Shown piece by piece: positions 57,849-64,000 of a stretch of DNA of 64,000 bases (the stretch's first letter is position 1; the number at the start of each line of letters is the position of its first letter). Source of the DNA: Streptomyces yatensis (GTDB lineage Bacteria > Actinomycetota > Actinomycetes > Streptomycetales > Streptomycetaceae); NCBI RefSeq assembly GCF_018069625.1, contig NZ_CP072941.1, positions 3,782,001 to 3,846,000 of the forward strand. Direction: 5' to 3'. The translations under genes and the position numbers were made by a program. Below the pieces are notes generated by a model, which worked only from the letters and a program-made list of their open reading frames with translations, had not been told where the DNA came from and did not search any database.

Positions 57849-57961
57849 CCCCTAGCCGCCGGGGTGTCCGTAGGCCAGCCCCCTCCCCGCCACCAGCGGT
57901 TCGCCCCCCAGCCCCTCCGCCACTTGAGCAACGGGGCCTGGCCTTCCAGCCCCTCCGCTTC

Positions 57962-58050
57962 CAGCCCCTCCGGCGTTTGAGGAGCGGGGTCTGGGGCGGA
58001 GCCCCAGTTTCGGGAAGGGGCGGGGAGGGGAACAGCCCGCCGCAGGCGCC
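57962..58050. repeat. Dispersed 89-bp intergenic repeat, copy 1
   Basis: It contains CTGGGGC-GGA-GCCCCAG (57991-58007) and ends aacagcccgccgcaggcgcc. It differs at one base from 62460-62548, and its core is shared with 24025-24080. It lies in the gap between two convergent genes. Confidence 0.88.
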
Positions 58051-58141
58051 ACGACCCGCCGGACACCCCTCGCACCGGGCACAGGCCCGGGCCCGGGTAC
58101 AGGCCCGGACCCGGCAGACAGCCGCGGAGCGGCGACAACCC

Positions 58142-59752
58142 TCAGGCCCCCTCCTCCGTCGCCCCCTCCCGGTAAAGCGCCGCCTCCTCCAGATCCAGCC
58201 GCCGCAGCAGCGACCGCAGCATCTCCTCGTCGATCCGCCGGGCGTCCCGCAGATCCACGAAGACCTTCCGCTCGGCCTCGATCATCTCCCGGGCCAGCCT
58301 CCGATAGGTGTCGTCCGCCGATTCGCCGGTCACCTCGTTGACCGCCCCGAGCCGCTCCCATACGGCGTTGCGGCGCTGCTCCAGCACCGTGCGCAGCCGG
58401 TCGGCGAGCGGCGGCGGCAGGGCGTTGCGCTCGTCGTCGAGCAACTCCCCCAGCCGGCTCTCGGCCGCCAGTGACGCCTGGTTCTGCGCCTGTGCCTCGG
58501 CGAGCGTCTCGGCCCGTGGATCGCGGCCCGGCAGCCCCAGCAGCCGGATCAGGGACGGCAGGGTGAGCCCATGGACGACCAGGGTGCCGATGACGGTCGT
58601 GAAGGTCAGGAAGAGGATCAGATTGCGGGCCGGGAAGGGTTCCCCGCCGTGAACGGTCTGCGGGATCGAGAAGGCGATGGCCAGCGAGACCACCCCGCGC
58701 ATCCCGGCCCAGCCGATGACGACCGGCGCGGTCCAGTTGGTGCCGGGCTCGCGTTCGCGGATCCCGGGGAAGAGCATCCGCGGCACGAAGGTCGACGGGA
58801 AGACCCAGACGAAACGGGCGGCCACCACCGCCAGGAAGACCACGGCCGCGTACCAGGCGGCCTCGCCCGCGCTGTACTCCCCCAGGCCGCCCACCACGAC
58901 CCGCAGTTGCAGCCCGATCAGCGCGAACACCGCGGACTCCAGCACGAAGTCGATCATGCGCCAGACCGCGGCCTCCTGGAGCCGGGTCGCGAAGTCGACC
59001 TGCCAGGAGTGGTGTCCGAGGTAGAGCCCGACCACCACGACGGCCAGCACACCCGACGCCTCGAACTGCTCGGCGGTGGCGTAGGCCACGAAGGGGATGA
59101 GCAGCGAGAGGGTGTTCTGCAGCAGCGGATCCCGCATCCGGATGCGCAGCCAGTGCAGCGGCACCATCAGGATCAGACCGACCACGACGCCGCCCACGGC
59201 GGCGAAGGCGAACTCCCGCACCCCCTCGGCCCAGCTGACACCCTCCCCCACCGCCGCGGCCAGCGCCACCCGGTAGGCGGTGATCGCGGTCGCGTCGTTG
59301 AACAGGGACTCGCCCTGGAGGAGCGTGGTGAGCCGGGAGGGCAGCCCGATCCGGCGGGCGATGGCGGTGGCGGCCACGGCGTCCGGCGGCGCCACCACCG
59401 CGCCCAGCACCAGGGCGGGGGCCAGCGGCAGCCCCGGGATCAGCAGATGGGCGACCACGCCGACCGCGACCGTGGCGAAGAGCACATACCCGACCGAGAG
59501 CAGCGCGATCGGCCGCAGATTGGCCCGCAGATCCAGATACGAGCTGTCCAGCGCGGCGCTGTGCAGCAGCGGCGGCAGCACCAGGGGCAGCACGATATGC
59601 GGGTCCAGGGTGTAATCGGGCACTCCCGGGACGTACGAGCCGATGAGCCCGACCACGACCAGCAACAGCGGCGCGGGCACCGGGGTCCTGCGGGCCGCGC
59701 CGGCGACCACCGCGCTGCCCGCGACCAGCATCAACAACGGCAATACGTCCAT
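58142..59752 (-). CDS. CPA1-family Na+/H+ antiporter
   Basis: This 536-residue membrane protein has about 12 helices. Ion-binding features are VVAPPDAVAATAIARRIGLP (the P-D pair of CPA1), LLQGESLFNDATAITAYRVAL, and IGWAGMRGVVSLAIAFSIP. A cytoplasmic C-terminal helical tail of about 130 residues (coiled, Glu/Arg-rich) follows. ATG 59752 is assigned; the frame extends to 59890 through the divergent promoter. It exchanges cations for protons. Divergent from a UBP zinc-finger gene 76 bp away, a pairing or fusion seen in other actinobacteria as I recall. Confidence 0.94.
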   Translation of the reverse strand: MDVLPLLMLVAGSAVVAGAARRTPVPAPLLLVVVGLIGSYVPGVPDYTLDPHIVLPLVLPPLLHSAALDSSYLDLRANLRPIALLSVGYVLFATVAVGVVAHLLIPGLPLAPALVLGAVVAPPDAVAATAIARRIGLPSRLTTLLQGESLFNDATAITAYRVALAAAVGEGVSWAEGVREFAFAAVGGVVVGLILMVPLHWLRIRMRDPLLQNTLSLLIPFVAYATAEQFEASGVLAVVVVGLYLGHHSWQVDFATRLQEAAVWRMIDFVLESAVFALIGLQLRVVVGGLGEYSAGEAAWYAAVVFLAVVAARFVWVFPSTFVPRMLFPGIREREPGTNWTAPVVIGWAGMRGVVSLAIAFSIPQTVHGGEPFPARNLILFLTFTTVIGTLVVHGLTLPSLIRLLGLPGRDPRAETLAEAQAQNQASLAAESRLGELLDDERNALPPPLADRLRTVLEQRRNAVWERLGAVNEVTGESADDTYRRLAREMIEAERKVFVDLRDARRIDEEMLRSLLRRLDLEEAALYREGATEEGA

Positions 59753-59828
59753 CGACCGACCCGTCCCCGCCGGTCGTGCCGACGGTCGTCCATGTGATCC
59801 GCCCACGCGGCGCTTTAGTCTGGCAATC

Positions 59829-60089
59829 ATGAGCGAGTGCCTGCATGTTCCCGCACTACCGCGCCCCGAGCCGGAGCCGCGGTCCGACACCTGTCCCGAA
59901 TGCCTGGCGGTCGGCAGCCACCCCGTCCAGCTGCGGAAATGTCTGGTGTGCGGCCACGTGGGCTGTTGCGACTCCTCGCCGTACCAGCACGCGACCCGGC
60001 ACTTCGAGGAGACCGGTCATCCGGTGATGCGCAGCTTCGAGGAGGGCGAGAAGTGGCAGTGGTGCTACGTGGATCAGCTCATCGTGTAG
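59829..60089 (+). CDS. UBP-type zinc finger protein
   Basis: This 86-residue protein carries a ZnF-UBP domain: DTCPECLAVGSHPVQLRKCLVCGHVGCCDSSPYQHATRHFEETGHPVMRSF, with the Cys/His ligands of the family, and EKWQWCYVDQ. In eukaryotes the domain binds ubiquitin tails; bacteria lack ubiquitin, so the ligand is unknown. ATG 59829 has no ribosome site; TTTAGTCT sits about 10 bp upstream, so the transcript is probably leaderless. Divergent from the antiporter. Confidence 0.93.
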   Translation: MSECLHVPALPRPEPEPRSDTCPECLAVGSHPVQLRKCLVCGHVGCCDSSPYQHATRHFEETGHPVMRSFEEGEKWQWCYVDQLIV

Positions 60090-60184
60090 GCCCGGCCCCG
60101 CGAACGCCCTGGTCGTGGCGTTTTCCGCGCATTGTGGGAGATCGACCTCCGCGTTTGTCGGCCCGGGCCGCTAGCCTTCACCAC

Positions 60185-60730
60185 ATGATCCGATCAGCGA
60201 AGCCGTCCGACGTTCCGGCGATCCATGCGATGATCCGCGAGCTGGCGGACTACGAGCGGGCTCCGCAGGAGGCGAAGGCCACCGAGGAGCAGCTGCGCGA
60301 GGCGCTCTTCGGGGCGCATCCCGCGGTGTTCGCGCTGATCGCCGAGGAGACCGGCGGCGCCGGAGAGCCCGGCGGGCCGGTGGGGTTCGCCCTCTGGTTC
60401 CGTAACTTCTCCACCTGGACAGGCACCCATGGCGTGTATCTGGAGGACCTGTACGTCACCCCGCGGGCCCGCGGGGGTGGCCACGGCAAGGCGCTGCTCG
60501 CCGAGCTGGCGCGGATCTGTGTGGAGCGGGGCTATGCCCGTTTCGAATGGTCGGTGCTCGACTGGAACGAGCCCGCGATCGGTTTCTACGCCGCGCTCGG
60601 CGCGGAGCCGATGGACGAATGGACGGTGCGCAGGCTCTCGGGAGAGCCCCTGCGAGAGCTGGCCGCTCAGGCCATGGGCACCGCCGTGACCAGCGATTCC
60701 CTGAGTGAGGCGACATCTCTTTCGAATTGA
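60185..60730 (+). CDS. GNAT family N-acetyltransferase (diamine acetyltransferase-like)
   Basis: This 181-residue GNAT has IRSAKPSDVPAIHAMIRELADYE, GFALWFRNFSTWTGTHGVYLEDLYVTPRARGGGHGKALLAELARI (motif A with a G-G-G-H-G-K acetyl-CoA loop), and FEWSVLDWNEPAIGFYAALGAEPMDEW. The FSTWTG...GVYLEDLYV segment is typical of spermidine/spermine acetyltransferases. A TAGCCT hexamer ends 7 bp before ATG 60185, suggesting a leaderless message. Confidence 0.92.
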   Translation: MIRSAKPSDVPAIHAMIRELADYERAPQEAKATEEQLREALFGAHPAVFALIAEETGGAGEPGGPVGFALWFRNFSTWTGTHGVYLEDLYVTPRARGGGHGKALLAELARICVERGYARFEWSVLDWNEPAIGFYAALGAEPMDEWTVRRLSGEPLRELAAQAMGTAVTSDSLSEATSLSN

Positions 60731-60758
60731 GACCGCAAACCCTCTAGCCACGCTGCGT

Positions 60759-60779
60759 ACTCATGTGCTTACTATGAGT
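60759..60779. promoter_or_regulatory. Palindrome upstream of anti-sigma/sigma operon
   Basis: ACTCAT (60759-60764) and ATGAGT (60774-60779) are perfect 6-bp arms around 9 bp. It could be an operator or a GNAT-gene terminator. BldD is reported to act at sigH in S. coelicolor, but this sequence is not a clear BldD box. Confidence 0.4.
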
Positions 60780-60976
60780 GATATCGCGGCTCTGTGGGCC
60801 GGGGTTCACCCGTGATGGGGGCCGTGCTTCGTCCGGGCGACATCGAACCGCAGATCGCGATAGCGTCGCAGCCAAAGTACATACAGCGCCGGTCCGTCCA
60901 CCCTCCACCATAAGGGTTCGGGGCCGACGCTCCAATCAGCTCAGCTCAATCAGCTTGTGTCACCTTGGAGGTGAGG

Positions 60977-61390
60977 GTGTCCCAGATCGCAGGCGAGCCC
61001 GGGACCCAGGACTTCGTGGAAGTCCGGCTGCCCGCTGCGGGTGCCTATCTGTCGGTGCTGCGTACGGCGACCGCCGGCCTCGCAGCCCGCTTGGACTTCA
61101 CCCTCGACGAAATCGAGGATCTGCGTATCGCCGTGGACGAGGCATGCGCGATCCTGCTGCAGCAAGCCGTGTCCGGCAGTGTGCTGAGCTGCGTCTTCCG
61201 CTTGATCGACGACGCACTGCAGGTCACCGTCTCGGCTCCCACCACTGACGGCCGCGCCCCCGAGCGCGACACCTTCGCCTGGACGGTGCTCTCCGCACTG
61301 GCGGGCAAGGTGGACTCGACCGTGGCCGAGGACCGAACGGTCAGCATCAGCCTGTACAAGGAGCGCGGCGCCGGCCCCGGACAGCCGTGA
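60977..61390 (+). CDS. RsbW-type anti-sigma factor
   Basis: This 137-residue HATPase-fold anti-sigma factor has FVEVRLPAAGAYLSVLRTATAGLAARLDFTLDEIEDLRIAVDEACAILL (N box with Asp-Glu-Ala). The remaining lobe is shortened (FAWTVLSALAGKVDST), lacking clear G1/G2 glycine boxes. It resembles S. coelicolor PrsH/UshX, the SigH anti-sigma factor, and has the same neighbour. GTG 60977 has ggaggtgag 1-5 nt upstream. The stop overlaps the sigma start (GTGA). Confidence 0.9.
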   Translation: MSQIAGEPGTQDFVEVRLPAAGAYLSVLRTATAGLAARLDFTLDEIEDLRIAVDEACAILLQQAVSGSVLSCVFRLIDDALQVTVSAPTTDGRAPERDTFAWTVLSALAGKVDSTVAEDRTVSISLYKERGAGPGQP

Positions 61391-62313
61391 CGGAAAAAGG
61401 GGGCTCCGTGAGCACTGCATCATCGCGGGGAGTGGGTACCCCGGCCATCCCGCACCCGCCGGCCCGACCGCATCCCGCGGACTCGGAGGCGGCAGGAGAC
61501 CGACCAGAGCGGGCGGACCACATGGATCAGCACGAGCAGGTGCATCAGCAGCACGATCCACATGACCGGAGCGGCGCGCGGGCGATGTTCCTCGAGCTGC
61601 GCGGGCTGCCGGAAGGCTCCACCGAGCGGGCCGAGCTGCGCAACCACCTCGTGCGTATGCATCTGCCGTTGGTGGAGCACCTGGCCCGGCGCTTCCGCAA
61701 CCGCGGTGAGCCGCTGGACGACCTCACCCAGGTCGCCACCATCGGGCTCATCAAATCCGTGGACCGGTTCGACCCGGACCGCGGGGTGGAGTTCTCGACC
61801 TATGCGACACCCACGGTCGTCGGTGAGATCAAGCGCCACTTCCGTGACAAGGGCTGGGCGGTGCGGGTGCCGCGCCGGCTGCAGGAGCTGCGGCTGTCAC
61901 TGACCACGGCCACCGCGGAGCTCTCCCAGCGCCATGGCCGCGCTCCGACCGTCCATGAGCTGGCCCAGCATCTGTCCATCTCCGAGGAGGAGGTGCTGGA
62001 GGGGCTGGAGTCCGCCAACGCCTACAGCACCCTGTCCCTTGACGTACCGGACACGGACGACGAGTCCCCGGCGGTCGCCGACACCCTCGGCGCGGAGGAC
62101 GAGGCGCTGGAAGGCGTCGAGTACCGCGAATCGCTCAAACCGCTGCTGGAGGATCTGCCGCCGCGCGAGAAGAAGATCCTGCTGCTGCGCTTCTTCGGCA
62201 ATATGACGCAGTCGCAGATCGCGCAGGAGGTCGGCATCTCCCAGATGCATGTCTCCCGACTGCTGGCCCGCACGCTCGCGCAGTTGCGCGACAAGTTGCT
62301 GGTCGAGGAGTAG
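61387..62313 (+). CDS. SigB/F/G-family RNA polymerase sigma factor (SigH-like)
   Basis: This sigma factor of 308 residues from GTG 61387 has a His/Asp/Gln-rich N-terminal extension (~45-60 residues). Region 2 is HLPLVEHLARRFRNRGEPLDDLTQVATIGLIKSVDRFDPDRGVEFSTYATPTVVGEIKRHFRDKGWAVRVPRRL. Region 3 contains HGRAPTVHELAQHLSISEEEVLEGLE, and region 4 PREKKILLLRFFGNMTQSQIAQEVGISQMHVSRLLARTL. Alternative starts at GTG 61408 (better spaced aaagggg) and ATG 61522 would give shorter forms. Multiple SigH forms are known in S. coelicolor. Controls stress or development genes. Confidence 0.93.
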   Translation: MTEKGGSVSTASSRGVGTPAIPHPPARPHPADSEAAGDRPERADHMDQHEQVHQQHDPHDRSGARAMFLELRGLPEGSTERAELRNHLVRMHLPLVEHLARRFRNRGEPLDDLTQVATIGLIKSVDRFDPDRGVEFSTYATPTVVGEIKRHFRDKGWAVRVPRRLQELRLSLTTATAELSQRHGRAPTVHELAQHLSISEEEVLEGLESANAYSTLSLDVPDTDDESPAVADTLGAEDEALEGVEYRESLKPLLEDLPPREKKILLLRFFGNMTQSQIAQEVGISQMHVSRLLARTLAQLRDKLLVEE

Positions 62314-62459
62314 CAAGCGCGCGGGGTGCCCCGTGGTTCCTTCCCCTCCCCGCCCCAGGCCCCGGGGTCCAGCCCCTCCGGCGCTTGAGGAGCGGGGTCC
62401 GGGGCGGAGCCCCACCTCCCAGCCCCCCCGCGACCCTCCCAGCCCCCCCGCGACCCTCC

Positions 62460-62548
62460 CAGCCCCTCCGGCGTTTGAGGAGCGGGGTCTGGGGCGGAGC
62501 CCCAGTTTCGGGAAGGGGCAGGGAGGGGAACAGCCCGCCGCAGGCGCC
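62460..62548. repeat. Dispersed 89-bp intergenic repeat, copy 2
   Basis: It differs from 57962-58050 at one base. A partial copy (agcccctccggcgcttgagg...) precedes it at 62372-62414. The start of the gap (62339-62355) carries ttcccctccccgcccc, complementary to the right end of the repeat, so the whole 62339-62530 segment can fold back. It lies between the convergent sigma factor and membrane-protein genes. Confidence 0.88.
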
Positions 62549-62581
62549 CCAATCCGCCGGACACGCCCCAGGTAAGAGCGG

Positions 62582-63157
62582 CTACGCGTCGCGGGGACCG
62601 ATGCCAAGCGCCTCGGTCGCCGTCGGATTGATCAGCAGCGCCATAACGGCGAGAGCCGCAACCGCGGTGGCCACCCCAGCGACGATCAACCCGCCGCCGT
62701 TCTGCACCAGCGTCCAGGCCACCGGCAGCGCCATCAGCTGTGTGATCATCGCCGGGCCGCGGCTCCAGCGGCGCCGCAGCCACAGCCCGCGGGCCGCCAG
62801 CAGCGGCAGCAGGGCCAGCGCGACCACGGTGACCCCGAGCATCTCCGCCTGCTGGGGGCTCTCCGGGTCGCCGGTCAGCCCCATGATCAGTACGTAGACA
62901 CCGAAGCCCAGCAGCACCACGCCCTCCGCGGCGGCCAGCACCGCGGCGACGGTCAGCCGGTTGGGGCGGGGCCCGACGGGCGCGGCGTCGGCGTCAGCGG
63001 CAACGGCGCCGGTCGCCTTGGCGGCCCCGGCCCCGGCTCCGGCCCGGACTCCGGCTCCGGCTCCGGCCTCCGGCCGAGACGCGGCCTTCCGCTCGGTCGC
63101 CTTCCGCGCCGTAGCCCTCTGCGCCTTCTTCGCGGTAGCGGACTTCTTACTGCTCAC
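62582..63157 (-). CDS. Integral membrane protein with basic Ala/Lys-rich N-terminus
   Basis: This 191-residue protein has a Lys/Arg/Ala tail (KKSATAKKAQRATARKATERK, Ala/Gly repeats to ~60). Four hydrophobic helices follow (VAAVLAAAEGVVLLGFGVYVLIM; GVTVVALALLPLLAARGLWL; MITQLMALPVAWTLVQNG; GLIVAGVATAVAALAVMALL). The histone-H1-like basic head could contact DNA or phospholipid. Start GTG 63157. It is conserved beside the sigma factor in Streptomyces, as I recall; function unknown. Confidence 0.82.
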   Translation of the reverse strand: MSSKKSATAKKAQRATARKATERKAASRPEAGAGAGVRAGAGAGAAKATGAVAADADAAPVGPRPNRLTVAAVLAAAEGVVLLGFGVYVLIMGLTGDPESPQQAEMLGVTVVALALLPLLAARGLWLRRRWSRGPAMITQLMALPVAWTLVQNGGGLIVAGVATAVAALAVMALLINPTATEALGIGPRDA

Positions 63158-63237
63158 CCCAGCAGCCTAGCCGCCTCCGGGCCGCCGGGACCCTACCCCC
63201 CTCGGGCCGGTCGTCCCGGATAGGTAGGCTGGCGCGC

Positions 63238-64000
63238 ATGCGCGCGCTTCTTGTGGTCAATCCGGCAGCAACCACCACCAGTGCTCGCACTCGGGATGTT
63301 CTGTTCCACGCACTCGCCAGCGATCTGAAGCTGGACGTGGTGACCACCGAGTACCGGGGCCATGCGCGCGACCTGGCCCGGCGGGCGGTCGACGGCGGCA
63401 CGCATGAACTGGTCGTGGCCCTCGGCGGCGACGGCACCGTCAACGAGGTCGTCAACGGACTGCTCCACCACGGCCCCGCCCCACGCGAGCTGCCCCGGCT
63501 CGCGGTCGTCCCGGGCGGCTCCACCAATGTCTTCGCCCGCGCGCTCGGGCTGCCCAATGACGCCGTCGAGGCGACCGGCGCCCTGCTGGACGCGCTGCGG
63601 GACGGCACCGAGCGCACCGTGGGCCTCGGACTCGCGGCCGGCACCCCCGGCACTCCGGACGAGTCGGTCCCGGCCCGCTGGTTCACCTTCTGCGCCGGGC
63701 TCGGCTTCGACGCGAGCGTCATCGGCCGGGTCGAGCAGCAGCGCGAGCGCGGCAAGCGGTCCACCCACGCGCTCTATATACGGCAGATGGTGCGGCAGTT
63801 CATCGGGGAGCCGCATCGGCGGCAGGGCGCCATCACCATCCGGCGGCCGGGCCAGGACCCGATCGAGGGGCTGGCGCTGTCGATAGTCTGCAACACCTCC
63901 CCGTGGACGTTCCTGGGCAACCGCCCGGTCTACGCGTCCCCCCAGGCGTCCTTCGACACCGCCCTCGACGTGCTGGGACTCACCAAACTGTCGACGTCGG
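63238..64000 (+). CDS. Diacylglycerol/lipid kinase family protein (3' end beyond window)
   Basis: The first 254 codons of a lipid kinase: MRALLVVNPAATTTSARTR, VVALGGDGTVNEVVNGLL (nucleotide GGDGT motif), LAVVPGGSTNVFARALGLP (substrate loop), and FCAGLGFDASVIGRVEQ. It phosphorylates diacylglycerol or a related lipid with ATP. ATG 63238 lacks a ribosome site; TAGGCT ends 8 bp upstream, so the message may be leaderless. Divergent from the membrane-protein gene. The frame remains open at the window edge. Confidence 0.93.
   Translation, partial: MRALLVVNPAATTTSARTRDVLFHALASDLKLDVVTTEYRGHARDLARRAVDGGTHELVVALGGDGTVNEVVNGLLHHGPAPRELPRLAVVPGGSTNVFARALGLPNDAVEATGALLDALRDGTERTVGLGLAAGTPGTPDESVPARWFTFCAGLGFDASVIGRVEQQRERGKRSTHALYIRQMVRQFIGEPHRRQGAITIRRPGQDPIEGLALSIVCNTSPWTFLGNRPVYASPQASFDTALDVLGLTKLSTS

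Overview
This is high-GC actinobacterial DNA, almost certainly a Streptomyces chromosome arm-proximal/core segment. The indications are: very GC-rich third codon positions; frequent GTG/TTG starts; stop/start overlaps of the GTGA/ATGA type; a conservon (cvn) operon; a SARP regulator; a nickel superoxide dismutase with its SodX protease; snapalysin; and SigB-family sigma/anti-sigma genes. From memory, the order lon - two-component system - sucA - malic enzyme - amino-acid ABC transporter - sodX/sodN - sigma/anti-sigma resembles the S. coelicolor SCO5285 to SCO5243 region. The interval 20-35.5 kb looks accessory relative to that core. No tRNA, rRNA, CRISPR array, transposase or integrase was found.

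Layout. 1-4.05 kb: end of a conservon (DUF742 partial, roadblock, giant sensor kinase, all minus). 4.4-9.1 kb: PP2C-like protein, MarR, secreted GH25 lysozyme, a TetR/quinone-reductase pair linked by three copies of one operator, Uma2 protein. 9.2-13.7 kb: Lon protease under an HspR-type HAIR operator, rhomboid-like protein, spermidine-synthase-like protein. 13.8-19.9 kb: OmpR-type two-component system and the fused E1/E2 2-oxoglutarate dehydrogenase. 20-25.3 kb: a large HTH/coiled-coil/NB-ARC/TPR protein, MerR with its SDR target, DUF6104. 25.4-32.1 kb: a TetR-SARP operon divergent from a nitroreductase, facing a three-gene operon (A-T-TE synthetase, NAD-dependent SDR, NTF2-like protein). That operon matches the core of p-terphenyl (echoside/terfestatin-like) biosynthesis and carries SARP-style 11-bp-period repeats in its promoter. 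32.4-36.5 kb: DUF4097/PadR operon, ABM protein behind a MerR-type promoter, quinone oxidoreductase. 36.7-43.7 kb: malic enzyme, polar amino-acid ABC transporter, methyltransferase, CGNR protein, SodX/SodN. 43.8-57.9 kb: TetR/NmrA pair, PAS-GAF-SpoIIE-HATPase protein, PPOX protein, LysR/snapalysin pair, two STAS proteins, HAD phosphatase, KAS III, VOC, AraC, small zinc protein, glutaminase, amidase. 58.1-64 kb: CPA1 antiporter divergent from a UBP zinc-finger protein, GNAT, anti-sigma/sigma pair, membrane protein, lipid kinase (cut by the window end).

How it works together. Three themes stand out. (i) Central carbon and nitrogen metabolism: 2-oxoglutarate dehydrogenase, malic enzyme, glutaminase, amino-acid import. 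(ii) Stress and partner switching: HspR-lon, NiSOD, SpoIIE phosphatase, STAS antagonists, anti-sigma/sigma. (iii) A compact regulated specialised-metabolite locus at 25.4-32.1 kb. Many divergent regulator/enzyme pairs have visible palindromic operators, listed individually. A near-identical 89-bp intergenic repeat occurs at 58.0 and 62.5 kb, with a related nested palindrome at 24.0 kb.
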